64,000 nt of DNA from Chlorophyllum brunneum (taxonomy: Eukaryota; Basidiomycota; Agaricomycetes; Agaricales; Agaricaceae). The stretch spans positions 2,604,001-2,668,000 of the forward strand of contig OY756143.1 of assembly GCA_963576785.1 (NCBI GenBank), given 5' to 3'. The position numbers and the translations under genes were made by a program. The notes beneath the pieces were generated by a model. That model was given only the letters and a program-made list of their open reading frames with translations, had not been told where the DNA came from and ran no database searches. Positions 45,323 through 56,923 of this stretch are shown here, in pieces (the first letter of the stretch is position 1; each line of letters starts with the position of its first letter).

Positions 45323-48300
45323 GCGCAAACCCGCAAGCCAATAAATCTAGAGTTTCTGTTTTAGCCCACAATAGACGATACGTGATCCCCCAGAAACGAA
45401 ACTCCACGCGCGAACTGCTCCTCGACTCAACAATCCAGACAAGAAAAGGACGCAGACAAATCACAACCCTTGTAGACTCTGGATGCACCCACACATGCAT
45501 AGCACAACGAACGGTAGACGAAGAACAAATTCCGACTAAACCCCTGGAAAACCCGATCAGGGTAATCAATGCCGACGGAACAGAAAACAAAAAAGGAGAA
45601 ATAATGAACAAAGCACAACTGGTATTAAACAATGGCAACCATACAGAACAAATCGACACTCTAGTAACACAATTGGAAAGTGCGGACTTATATCTCGGAC
45701 ACGACTGGCTGGTCAAGCATAACCCAGAGATCGATTGGAACAATCACATCATACGATTCACCAGATGCCCAGATGATTGCAAAATATCACATAGCGACAT
45801 ACGGTTCAACGAGAGAATACGGACAATCAGCGAACATATTGAAGAGAAAAAAGCGGACCAGACGAACGATGAAGATCTACCACCATACCTCCGATGATAC
45901 ACCCACCTGTTCAACAAGAAAAACTTTGACAAACTACCCGAACACACGGTATGGGACCACGAGATAAATCTATCCGAAGACGCACCCCCGGTACTACAGT
46001 CCAAGGTCTACCCAATGACAATAACGGAGAAGCAGGAACTACAGAAATTCCTCGACGAAAACCTCGCCTCAGGACGAATCAGACCATCACAATCCCCCTA
46101 TGCCACCCCATGCTTCTTCATACCAAAGAAGGACGGAACAAAACACCTGGTACAGGATTACAAAAAGCTGAATGAACACACCATCAAAGACAAAACGCCA
46201 CTGCCACTCATAGGCGAAGTCCTAGACTGGTTAAAAGACGCGAAGGTATTCAACAAGCTCGATATCATTTGGGGATATAACAACGTCAGGATCAGAGAAG
46301 GGGATGAATGGAAGGCAGCGTTTGTAACAAACAGCGGGTTATTTGAACCTACGGTCATGTTCTTCGGGATGAGTAATTCACCGGCGACCTTCCAGAGGAT
46401 GATGAACACAGTATTTCGGGAAATGTTACATGAGGGATCGCTTGTCAACTACATGGATGATTTTGTCATCCCAGGAACCACACAGGAAGAACTCGAAAAA
46501 AGAACAATGCAGTTCTTAGACATTGCAGCCAAGCACCAACTCTACTTCAAACGATCAAAATGTGTGTTCGATGCGAAGGAAATACCCATATTGGGCTTTA
46601 TAGTCGGACAAGGCAGCGTCAAAATGGAGGAAGAGAAGGTGAAAGCAGTAAAAGAATGGCCAACACCCAAATCCGTAAAAGACGTCGAAAAATTCCTGGG
46701 TTTCGCAAAATTCTACCGACGATTCATACAAGACTTCAGTAACATAGCAACACCCCTACACGAGCTGAAGAAGAAAGATGTGCAATGGTCATGGTCAGAA
46801 CGACAACAACAGGCATTTGAGAAGATCAAGGAAAAGATCACGAACGAACCAGTGTTAGCAATGCCTCAAGACAAAGGACAATACAGGGTAGAAGTAGACG
46901 CATCGGGATATGGAGTAGGAGTGGTGTTGTCACAAAACCAGAACGAGCAGTGGCACCCAATCACCTTTCACTCGAGAACAATGACACCGGCAGAACGAAA
47001 CTACCAAATCTATGACAAAGAACTACTAGCAATCCGGGAAGCAGTCAAAACGTGGAGACAGTACCTACTCGATGCCAATGAACCATTCGAGATTTGGACA
47101 GACCACAAGAACTTGGAATACTTCAGGAAACCACAACAACTCACAGGACGACAGGCAAGATGGCAACTGGAACTACAAGAATATCACTACACGCTAAAAC
47201 ACATACCCGGAAAGACAAACACAAAAGCAGACGTGCTATCAAGACTAGCAAAAACGGACACCACCAGAGATAACACAGATATCACGCTATTACCCGACTA
47301 CTTATTCGACAACCCTATCACCGAGATCAGACAAATTTGGGAAATATCGGGAGAAGAAGACCTGAAACACCGACTACGAAAGGAGCAAAGAAGAGAAACA
47401 CAGTGGCTAAGAGAAAAGGAGAAACGACCAGAGGAGATATGGGAAACTGATGGATTACCCATGTTCGACGGAAAAATATATGTACCACCAAACGCCAAGT
47501 TACGCCAAGAAATACTCCAACAACACCACGACAAAATGGACGTAGGACACCCGGGACAGCACAGAATGATCGAACTCCTCAAAAGGACATATTGGTGGCC
47601 ACAAATGCGCAATGATGTTAAACGATACATCAAAGGATGCGACACATGTCAACGAAACAAGATACTCCGGATACGACCTACCACACATCTCCATCCACTA
47701 CCGATACCCATCGGACCATGGGAGGAAATATCAATCGACATGATAGGACCACTACCAGAATCCGAAGGATATGATGCGATACTTGTCATCGTTGATCGTT
47801 TCAGCAAAATGATCAGACTGTGCACAGTTAACACTACCCTATCATCCGAGGAGTTAGGAGACATTTATCGTGATGACATATGGAGACAACACGGGATACC
47901 CCGCAGGATCATCAGTGACAGAGGACCACAGTTCGCATCAAAGTTCATGGCAGAACTTTGTAGAGCAACCGACACCCAACGAAACCTATCCACGGCATAC
48001 CATCCGCAAACAGACGGTCAGACAGAGCGCATCAACCAGGAGGTCGAAGCATACCTCAGAAACGTAATTAACCACGCGCAGGACAACTGGAAAAATGGCT
48101 CAGTGCAGCGGAATTCCAGTATAATGACAAAACACATAGCGCCACAGGACATTCACCGTTCCAGATAGTATATGGACGACATCCATGGAAAGGGGATATC
48201 TCAAACACATCCAAGGCACCTGCGATCACGGAACGAATACAAGAGTTACAAGACATGCGCCAAAAAATGATTGAGATACTACAACAGAGCCAGACACAAA

Positions 48301-48803
48301 TGGAGAAACGGAATAGCACAAAACCAGAACACGAGTATGAGGCAGGAAGCCAAGTTTGGCTTGAAGCAGACAATATTAGGACAACAAGGCCGACAAAGAA
48401 ACTTGATCACAGGAGATACGGACCATTCCGGGTAAAAGAGAAAATAGGTGAAACAAGCTACCGACTGGAGCTACCTGAAACATGGGCGATACACGACGTG
48501 TTTAACAGCAGACTCCTCTCCCCCTATCACAAACCTGAGTATGACAGCCAGCACACTCCACCACCACCAATCCCCGAGATAGTCAATGATGAGGAACACT
48601 ACAAGGTAGATGAAGTCCGAGGACACCGCACAAAGGGAAAACAAAAACAATACCTAATACACTGGAAAGGATATACATCCGAAGAAGATATATGGGAAGA
48701 TGAAGCAAATCTGGAAAACGCCAAGGAAGCAGTACAAGAGTTTATGAGCAAGATTTCGAGGACGAAACCTATAAAAAGGGGAGGTAAAAAACGGCAATTA
48801 TGA
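45277..48803 (+). pseudogene. pol: Pol polyprotein (PR-RT-RNase H-IN-chromodomain), two lesions
   Basis: The pol frame is open from 45277, overlapping the gag end in the -1 phase, so it is probably expressed by recoding as Gag-Pol. Order: protease (LVDSGCTHTC, DSG at 45475-45483), RT (KLDIIWGYNNVRI, YMDD at 46450-46461), RNase H (VEVDASGYGVGVVL), integrase with HHCC zinc site (ending CDTCQRNK) and DDE residues (SIDMIGPLP, IISDRGPQF, TDGQTERINQE), and a C-terminal chromodomain (YLIHWKGYTSEEDIWEDEAN), which in chromoviruses targets insertion to marked chromatin. Lesions: TGA at 45895-45897 (CAA in the other copy) between protease and RT, and one A missing from the A-run at about 48091-48095, which truncates integrase at 48168 and puts the chromodomain part (to 48803) in another frame. 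Confidence 0.94.
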
Positions 48804-48900
48804 ATAACAGACCTCGCATTCCAAACAACCACTACACTCAACGCATCACTCACTGCATCCACTTCACTCTCGACTTCGCCAACTATCTTCATAACACTCC

Positions 48901-49737
48901 ATGCCCGCCGAATGCCAACTTACTCCATACCCCTACCTCAAAGAACTCGATGAACTCGTCCCAGAAAGAACCAGCCATGAGGAACTCGTGGAAGGAGAGA
49001 CCCTAGTCGATACCATGATACTACTGGGCGCAGCAATGAAAGCAACCCAAGAAGGCGCATCCAAAATAATGGATACCTTATCCGACGCCACCCCAAGACT
49101 CAACCAATTTATCATCGACGAAGGAAGAAGAGATCAATTGGAGAGACACCTATACGAGATCAACGACGACCTGCAGCTAATTGTCATCTCCAATATGCGA
49201 GCTTGGATGCATAGCATCCTCGTAGCCCTAGCCGAACGACTCAACATGTATGAATCAAGGGGCACAGAAAATCTCTCCCACCATATTGTTAACCGACTAC
49301 TCGTTAGTAACAATCCGTTCCCCATCCAACATCACATCTGTCATAAATGCGAACAAAAGACACAAGAAGCAACAGCCGCCGATCAACTACTCCATCCCGA
49401 CATTGAAGAAGAAGTAGCCCATCTCCAAACCATCCTCACCACGGTAGTACCACCCATCACACCCATAACCTTCCACCCACCGCAGGGATACAACACGTTG
49501 AAATCGGAAGGCGAAAAGGACAACGAATACTGGAGGGGTATAGTGCACAAGCTCTTAAGCAATCACACCAATGACAACACCACGTACAATAACCACACCC
49601 ACTTCCTATTCAAAGAAGGACCGCCACACGCACCCCTCTGGATCGGCTTAAGACGCGTCGACAAAACACCTCTCATCGGAGGAAACAAGAAGGACTTGGC
49701 CAGAGCTCTGGGAGCTGCCATACCTATGAACGAGTAA
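48901..49737 (+). CDS. Third ORF of the chromovirus, unknown function
   Basis: An uninterrupted 278-codon ORF (ATG at 48901) lies between the end of pol and the 3' LTR, 97 bp after the pol stop and in another frame. It begins MPAECQLTPYPYLKELDELV and ends LARALGAAIPMNE. No signal peptide or membrane segment is visible, so it is not an envelope protein. It is mostly helical in appearance, acidic in the N-terminal half, with a Cys/His cluster (HHICHKCEQ, near residue 145) and a C-terminal basic patch (IGLRRVDKTPLIGGNKKDL). The A/C-rich coding strand matches gag and pol, so it belongs to the element rather than to a recent capture. I recognise no family. Ty3 chromoviruses normally have only gag and pol. 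Confidence 0.8.
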   Translation: MPAECQLTPYPYLKELDELVPERTSHEELVEGETLVDTMILLGAAMKATQEGASKIMDTLSDATPRLNQFIIDEGRRDQLERHLYEINDDLQLIVISNMRAWMHSILVALAERLNMYESRGTENLSHHIVNRLLVSNNPFPIQHHICHKCEQKTQEATAADQLLHPDIEEEVAHLQTILTTVVPPITPITFHPPQGYNTLKSEGEKDNEYWRGIVHKLLSNHTNDNTTYNNHTHFLFKEGPPHAPLWIGLRRVDKTPLIGGNKKDLARALGAAIPMNE

Positions 49738-49832
49738 AACCTCATCACGCTTTCCTACCTTTTCCAAACTCCGTATGTTTTACTTTACGAAGGACCTTTA
49801 CAGTAATACGCATCATGAGGACATGAAGCTTG

Positions 49833-49843
49833 AAAGGGAGGTA
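49833..49843 (+). other. Polypurine tract of the gypsy element
   Basis: AAAGGGAGGTA lies directly upstream of the 3' LTR (49845), where plus-strand priming occurs in LTR retrotransposons. Confidence 0.7.
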
Positions 49844-49844
49844 T

Positions 49845-50138
49845 TGTTACGAACTATAGATAGACCGTTCATTCCTATCTTGCACCCGTTACCTCGTGTA
49901 CCCTCACACCTGTTTCACGCCTTGTTCCATCTCCTGTTTCATCCCTAAAGGCTATGCCTCCTATCTGACTCATCTACTCGTCTCCCTTATTATTAGCCGC
50001 TACTATTAGTATATAAAGTGTAGTAATACTTGATGTATTCCTTACACTTTACCAATCGTATCATCCCTTCTTCCTTTCTCTACTTCCTTCCCTTTATCCA
50101 AAGGCTTGCAACCTGAGTCAGAGACTAAGGTTGTAACA
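49845..50138 (+). repeat. Gypsy 3' LTR (294 bp)
   Basis: Same length as the 5' LTR with four single-base differences (GCG/GCA, TCG/TCA, CCA/CCG and TCG/TTG contexts). The right target duplication GTTTT follows at 50139-50143. Confidence 0.96.
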
Positions 50139-51809
50139 GTTTTGCACAATACCATCCTACTTCTCCTGAATATCTGTATCAATATTTGGTGCTTTTCCCT
50201 TTCCTTTATTCTTTTTAGGTTCAGGGAAAGGAGTTGGAATTCATCCATGAACAGATCTATAAGTCCTATCTTCTGGAGAACTTTTGGGAGAAGTTTGGGG
50301 TATAGGGCTCAGTAGTCTATCAAAAGGTAAACCAGTAGATGGATCTGGAGCATAGAAGACAATAACTTCCAAAGGTGTGCTTCGAGAAGTAGAAGATGAT
50401 GGTTGGTTCATCCATTCTTCTCGCTTCTTCCCAATACATTTAGGGAAGTGTTCTTTGCTGAATATGGCTATTGGAGATGTATAGATTACATTTCCATTTA
50501 GGTGCCTCATGAAACAAGTTTTTCCTATCTGATGTCCAACCAAGGAAAATTATGAGTTCTGACTTTGCTGTCAGTTTATTGTCTCTTATCTCTTTTGGGA
50601 GAAAGACATAAGCACTGCAGCCAAAGACTTTCTCTTTGGAGATGTCTGGAATCTTCTGATTCAACACTTCATAAGGTGTTTTCCACATGAGTTGTGATAC
50701 TGGTGTTCTATTATAGATATGTATTGCATGATCTATAGAAAACTCCCACCAACCATCAGGAATACAAGCATGATATCTCATGGCTTTTGCTTTATCCATT
50801 AAAGTTTGGTTCAAGCATTCTGCTCGACCATTTTGTTGGTGTATATGCAGTGCACTAGTTTCATGTATAATCCCTAATGAGCGCAAATGAGATTGTAACT
50901 CGTCAGTTGCATACTCTCCTTCTCTATCAGTGCAGATATATTTTAATTTAGTCTCATATTGAGTCTGAATTAAGGCAATGGGAAATTTTTCATTTCTTCT
51001 GCTGCTTCTGATTTCTTATAGAGGAAGCAAATCCATCCATGAGAGGAAAAGTCATCCATTATAGTCATGACCCATTTAAATTTATGGTAAGAAAGAATTG
51101 GAAGTTCAACTAAATTTGAGTGAATTCTTTCGAATAGATGCTTTGCGCATGTAGGGTTCTCTCTAAAGAGTTTCTGGTGCATCTTTCCCTTAGCACAACT
51201 ATCACAGACTGGTTTTTGCTCAGGAATCTGCACCAGAGTAAACCCAATCGTATTTTTCTCAAAATGATTGAGGATACGATTAGAGGGATGTCCTAATCTT
51301 GCATGTATAACTTTGTAGCCAATGATTGGATCTGCAGCCATAGCTGCATGTTCCGAATGTACAATTTTGGTATTAACAAAATGTAAAGTAGTGTTACAAC
51401 TTGCTGAAGAATATGCTTGAAAAATAGCATTCCCTTCACTATCAACTACTACTGATTCGTTGGAATCTGTTCTAACAGTTTTGCCATCTTGGCATAACTG
51501 TCCCACTGACATTAGTCATTCAGAGGTTCCTTTTAGAAGGAAGACTGGATATATTAATATCTGTGTTGGTTGAATGCTGTCAGTCTTCCTGTTATAGACT
51601 CTATGCTTAAGCATAACTGTGCCAAGACCAACCACATTAAGGTAGGGACCTTGTGCTCCTACAGTCTTAATTGGGATCGAAACTTCGAGTTCTTCGAAGT
51701 TGATAAAGTCTTCCACATAAAGGGTATAATGACATGATGCCCCTGAGTCTAATAACCATACGTCACTATATCCTTCTAGTGGCATTATGATTTGATCATT
51801 GCTTAGCAA
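50139..51809 (-). pseudogene. Copia protease and integrase
   Basis: Protease on the minus strand at 51809-51516 has the WLLDSGASCHYT active site. Integrase at 51512-50970 and 50886-50440 shows the HHCC site (HARLGHPSNRILNHFEK, CDSCAKGKMHQ) and core. The first catalytic Asp appears changed to Asn (FERIHSNLVELP, normally HSDL); the second lies in WVMTIMDDFSSHGW. QQNGRAECLNQTLMDKAKAM holds the Glu region. Frames are broken near 50930 and 51514. The right part joins 43691 once the gypsy element and one GTTTT copy are removed. Confidence 0.85.
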
Positions 51810-53977
51810 TCAAGATCTTATTTGATCCGGTACTCTTAAATACTGATCAGGCATGCATGTAGAGAAACAAGAAAATTGAGAAGTGTTAAAATACTTCTTA
51901 TCCATTGTCCATCGCGAAAATACATGATTATGGGATCTTAATGATCCCAATAGCATATTTACATACCCAGCCCCCAATGTCCCTTCCCCTTGCCCTTGCC
52001 CTTCTTCTTGTGAAGATGGCCAGTTGGCATGTTGGTGACAGGACTGTGTATCAGGGTTAGTAAGAGTATCTGAGATCACATACCCAGCTCCTCCCTTCTT
52101 CTTGAAGTTGCTTCTGTAGTCAGTCGATGAAAGTCTGAGAGATACCTCAGATTGAGGTACTGAAGCAAAAGGTTCAGACTTGGGAGACTTTGGAAGAGGT
52201 CCAGAAGAGGGTCCTGCAATGTTTGCAGGGTTCCTGGGGTCACAGATATTGTAGGCAACATCCTGAGCTGGCACCATGAGGTTATCGACCTCCTGCTCAC
52301 CTTCAAGCTACTTGAAGGCCTCATCTACTAATACTGTAAGTGTGGCAGGTCACCTATAAGTGGTCTTGTTTTTCTGAGTAAGAGAATATCTCTTACTCTG
52401 AAAGTGCTCCATAGAAGGGGAGGCCCTGGGAAGAGGAGGGAATTCCTTGTCGTAGGTCCTAATGGCCAGAGCTACTATTTCCTCCAGAGGAGGAAGATAG
52501 AATAGCTGAACCTCTCTGGGTTCAAGCAAATTACCCCAGGCAACTGAGTCCATGCTTGGGATCTTTACCACATGGTGCATAGCCAAATTGATTTTTGTCC
52601 CAAATTTGGGTGAAACCAATAAGGTAGATGGTGAACCAATAGGTAAAAGAAAAGAGAAGCAGATGCAAGTCACGTTAATATCAGAGTTACTATGCTTTAG
52701 GAACCATTTACTCACCCTCATGTGTCCCTCACAGGTACAACCTGGGGGGTGACCAGAAGGAACAGAAGATGCACCAGGAGGTGTCACTGATTATCCTTGT
52801 TGGGCGTGGGGATAAGAGACCTCGTGCATTCTTTGATCATAACAATCAAGAGCACATTTCTTTGCCATTTGCATGGGCGAAGGACCAGTGACATGGTTGT
52901 GCCAGGTGATCACCTGTTGGATCCACAGTGAGTTCTCAAGCAAGGCAGTGAAACATAAGTTTCATGCTTCAGCATGCACCTTCTTTTCGAGCTCAGCATG
53001 AGCATTCTCTTGTACCTGCTGAACCTTCTTGGGATTAACCCAAGTAACAGGCTTAGGTCTCTCACTCACTAAAACATGAGTGGTTGGAGGAGCAGGAGTG
53101 GGAGCAGGTCAAGGTGCATCCATGCACCTCATCAGGTCAAAGGGGGTCATCCCCAGACCAGTGAAATGATGGACTGCCGGTTCTGTGGCAGTGGCAAAGC
53201 CTGCCATGGCTTCTGCCATGTGGGCCTGTGGTTTACCCTGGCACTTCTTGGGCTTCTTCTTCTTCTTCTGGATGTTAATCCAGGTAGGAGTTGGTGGAGA
53301 AGGCTGAGGGCAGTTTTGGTAGTTAGCAGTAGTGGCGTATGAAGCTTGTTAGTTAGACATGTTGGATCTTGTTCCTTCATATCTTGACCACTCAGCATTT
53401 ATAGCTTGCTGAACTACCTCCCAGGTCATATCTACAATATCGTTATTATTTGCCTATGTTGTTTGTGCCCCTGCATTCCAATCGGGTGGTAATGCGTTCA
53501 AAGCAATCATTGCACCAAAAACCTCTGGCAACTTTACTTTAGCTGTTTCTAATTGAGAAGCCAATGTTCTCAATTTAGCTAGATCCATTACTGGATCTTG
53601 ATTCCCAGAGATGCATTTCCGCAGCATCCTTTGGAGGATTGAATATACCGCAGCAGGAAAAGGTGTCCCAAAGCAGGTTTTCAAGTTATTCCAAGGAATC
53701 CAGGAGCGTCATGTCCATGGAGTAATAGGGAATCAGGTAAAGTGCCATTTATAACAGCTAATGCCTGACCTCTCAATTGTTCTCTCCTTCTATCCTCCTC
53801 TGTTAAAGCAGCAGGATTTTTAGGGGAGAGATCCTGGTTTGTCACAGTCCATCCAGACTGGTCAGAACCAGTGACAAAAATGAGGGTTAGGGCATCCTGA
53901 AGCCTTCTAGACCAGAACGCATAGTTCTTAGGCCTATTGAGCTTAGGTAAACCAGTGACAATATTATTGGTAGACAT
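51810..53977 (-). pseudogene. Copia gag with long spacer before protease
   Basis: ATG at 53977 starts MSTNNIVTGLPKLNRPKNYA, a typical copia Gag N-terminus (KLNRPKNYAFWSRRLQDAL). It continues with frameshifts and stops through a Lys-rich segment (about 53270-53230) to about 53150. A further ~1.3 kb (53140-51820) is mostly open in pieces but has no domain I recognise; Pro/Ser/Gln-rich stretches (SSGPLPKSPKSEPFASVP) and WTMDKKYFNTSQF near its end are notable. No clean CCHC knuckle is visible. Confidence 0.7.
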
Positions 53978-54122
53978 AATATCTTCGTTGAGTGAATTTC
54001 TTTCTAGAAGAAAATTCTCATATCAGCAATGATCAAAATACAAGGATAACTCTGTCAGGTAAAGCCCTATCATCCTATCTCAGTTAGAGGGGATGATAAT
54101 GGTTTAACTATTGGTAAGGCTA

Positions 54123-54137
54123 CCAGGGCCCATAACC
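54123..54137 (-). other. Copia primer-binding site (half-tRNA type)
   Basis: On the minus strand GGTTATGGGCCCTGG begins directly after the LTR. Its complement resembles the anticodon arm of initiator tRNA-Met (..CATAACC), the internal tRNA site used by copia-type elements. Confidence 0.6.
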
Positions 54138-54707
54138 TGTTGAGGAAATGACCATAACAAGTTGTTGCTGGGGGCAGCAGTAAACACAGTGGGAGAGAAC
54201 ATAGGGTCTACTCACCGAGATAATAAGCTTCTATCTGATACCTGTAGAAAGGTAATTTGGATAGACAGATATTATTAATAAAACGGTTGGTGTCAGAGAG
54301 GTAGAGGTCAAAGTCGATTAAATCGATGGAGGTGTTGTACTCAAAGAGATAGGCAATGATGAAGAGGTTGTTCAATTGAACAAGATGCAGAACTAGGTCT
54401 GCTACATAGGGTTTATATACATATTGTAACATAGGCGAGTCATACTACATAAAATACTAGTATTGCATGGATTGTTCCTTATGACTCCTTTCAACTGTGG
54501 TGTAGTGCCTGCGGAGTACTGCGGAACGTAGTATCTAGTCATTGGTACTATGTAGAATAATCTATCAAGTACTTATGACTCTCATCATATGCAGAGCAAC
54601 TCATAGGAAGTTACTACGGAATGAAGTTACTGGAAAGTAATGGATCAGTCTATTATTATCATAATGACTTCATAGTCTATTTCTAGAATATGTCCGAAAC
54701 TTCAACA
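54138..54707 (-). repeat. Copia LTR, 5' position (minus)
   Basis: 570 bp with the family ends and a TATA motif (minus-strand GTATATAAACCC). It differs from 41034-41606 at many positions, including a diverged central part. Confidence 0.88.
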
Positions 54708-56841
54708 TGTAGGCTATCTACCAGCCTCAATCCCAGACACATACGACAAATGGAGAAACATGATCCTTGCAGTAGGACAAGGATACAAAATGGCAGACAT
54801 CACCTGAGGAGACATCAGAACAAGCACAGGAGTCACATATGGAGGTGGAGAACAATCAATGGAGATTGGTAGACAGAGGACAGACACTGATCAGAATGGC
54901 AAACTGAGATATTTCAACTGCAATCTATATAGGCATATTGCCAAATATTGCAGCAAGAAGATGAAGGTCACATACACCAAAATAACATGCTATAATTGTG
55001 GCAAGCAAGGCCACATCTCAAAGAATTGTAAAGCACAAAAGAAAGCATACATTAAAGAGGTTACTGAGGAAACTGAGCAAGAAGAAGAGACAAAGGAGGA
55101 TTTTGCCAAAGGCTCTAAGTAGGCGCAAACCTATGAGCCAATAAACCTGGAGTTCCTGTTTTACTTCACAATAGACAATATGTGATTCCACAGAAATGGA
55201 ACTTGACATGCAAACTTCTTCTTAATTCAACAATCAGAACAATGAAGGAATCTAAACAAATCACCACACTGGTAGACTCCAGATGCACCCACATATGCAT
55301 AGCACAGAGAATAGTAGAAGAAGAATGAATCACAACTAGATCCCTCAAAACCCTGATATGAGTAATCAATGCTGACGGAACAGAAAACAAGAAAGGAGAA
55401 ATAACAGACATGGCACAACTGGTATTAAGCAATGGTAAACACATGGAAGAAATTGAAGCAATGGTAACATAACTGGAGAGTGCAGACCTATACCTTGGAC
55501 ATGACTGGCTAGTCAAACACAACCCGGAAATCAATTGGATGAACAATATAATATGCTTCAATAGATGTCCAAAGGATTGTACCACACACCACAATGACAT
55601 ACAGTTCAACGAGAGAATATGCATGGTAAAGGAACACATAGAGGAAAAGAAAACGGACCAGACCAACCCAGAAGACCTACCAACATACCTACAACAATAC
55701 ATGCACCTGTTCAACAAGAAAAACTTCAACAAACTACCTGAGCACATGATATGGGACCATGAGATAAACCTGTCAGAAAACACACCACCAGTACTACAGT
55801 CCTGATGACAATAATGGAAAAGTAAGAACTACAGAAATTCCTCAATGACAATATTGCCTCAGAATGAATTCAACCATCACAATCTCCTTATGCAACCCCA
55901 TGCTTCTTCATACCTAAGAAGGATGGAACCAAGTGACTAGTACAAGACTACAAAAAATTAAACGAACACATAATTAAAGACAAAACACCACTTCTACTGA
56001 TAAGCAAAGTTATTGACAGACTCAAGGATGTGAAAGTCTTCAACAAACTTGACATTATTTGGGGATACAACAATGTCCGGATCAGAGAAGGTAATGAATA
56101 GAAAGCAGTGTTTGTAATAAACAATGGATTGTTTGAATCAATAGTCATGTTTTTCGGAATGAGCAACTCGCTAGTAACATTCGAAAGGATGATGAACACA
56201 GTCTTCTGAGAGATGCTACACAAAGGAGCGGTCATCAACTACATGGATAACTTTGTTATCCCAGGAAGCACACAACAGGAACTTGAAGACAGGATGAAAC
56301 AATTTCTTGACATTGCAGCAAAACACCAGCTGTATTTCAAAAGGTCAAAGTGCTTATTTGATGCAAAAGGAATACCAATATTAGGATTTGTGGTTGGACA
56401 AGGCAGTGTTAAAATGGAGGAGGAGAAGGTGAAAGCAGTGAAAGAGTGGCCAACACCCAAATCCCTAAAAGACATTGAAAAATTCCTAGGCTTCACAAAC
56501 TTCTACTGACAATTCATACATGACTTCAGCAACATAGCAGCCCCCTTATATGAGTTAAAAAAGAAAGACATGCAATGGGTATGGACAGAATGACAGCAAC
56601 AAGCCTTCGAAAGAATCAATGAAAAGGTCACAAGTGAGCTGATACTAGCAATACCACAAGACAAGGGACAATACAGAGTAGAAGTAGACATATCAGGCTA
56701 TGGAGTAGGAGCAGTACTATCACAGAAACAGAAAGAACACTGGTACTCAATTGCATTCTACTCAAGAACAATGACATCTGCAGAACAAAACTATCAGATC
56801 TACGACAAGGAACTACTAGCCATCCAAGAAGCAATCAAAAC
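54708..56841 (+). pseudogene. Second chromovirus copy, left part (gag end to RNase H)
   Basis: Same family as 43697-50138, beginning abruptly in gag at the point equal to about 44909 of that copy. The two knuckles are present but the first is damaged (YFNCNLYRHIAKYC). Protease is changed (VDSRCTH, Gly to Arg after DS), and RT has YMDN in place of YMDD (about 56238-56249). About ten in-frame stops occur; most are TGA where the younger copy has CGA. A deletion of about 10 bp is present near 55802. L6 interrupts it in RNase H. Confidence 0.9.
56827..56841. repeat. Target-site duplication of LINE L6, left copy
   Basis: AGAAGCAATCAAAAC, repeated with one C/T difference at 63662-63676. It lies within the RNase H region of the second chromovirus copy. 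Confidence 0.9.
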
Positions 56842-56923
56842 ATCCCTTCTTTGACTCGTACCACCACCATCAATTCACAAAAGTTGATCTTACAGTGCTA
56901 GTATACAGTACAGAGGATATACA

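Larger units (their letters stand above)
43697..50138 (+). mobile_element. Ty3/gypsy chromovirus inserted into the copia element
   Basis: A complete 6,442-bp element: 294-bp LTRs (43697-43990, 49845-50138) differing at four positions, a 5-bp duplication, a self-complementary primer site, gag, pol (PR-RT-RNase H-IN-chromodomain), an additional ORF after pol and a purine tract. Pol carries one nonsense codon and one single-base deletion, so this copy is not autonomous, but it is recent judged by the LTRs. It splits the copia integrase/RT region. Confidence 0.96.
41034..54707 (-). mobile_element. Copia-type element (minus), split by a gypsy insertion
   Basis: In minus orientation: LTR 54707-54138, primer site 54137-54123, gag, protease, integrase, then (after the gypsy insertion) linker, RT, RNase H, purine tract and LTR 41606-41034. 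This is the Ty1/copia order (integrase before RT). All ORFs contain stops or frameshifts. The two LTRs are much less alike than either expected for one insertion, and the flanks (TCTCT left, TGTAG right) show no target duplication, so the block may be recombined from two elements. Confidence 0.85.

Noticed and set aside
44660..45328. 222-aa Cys-rich minus-strand ORF
   Set aside because: It is antisense to gag; the cysteines come from the complement of the element's A/C-rich strand.
48901..49737. Third ORF as a retroviral-type envelope
   Set aside because: No signal peptide, transmembrane helix or furin-like site is visible; it is soluble in appearance.
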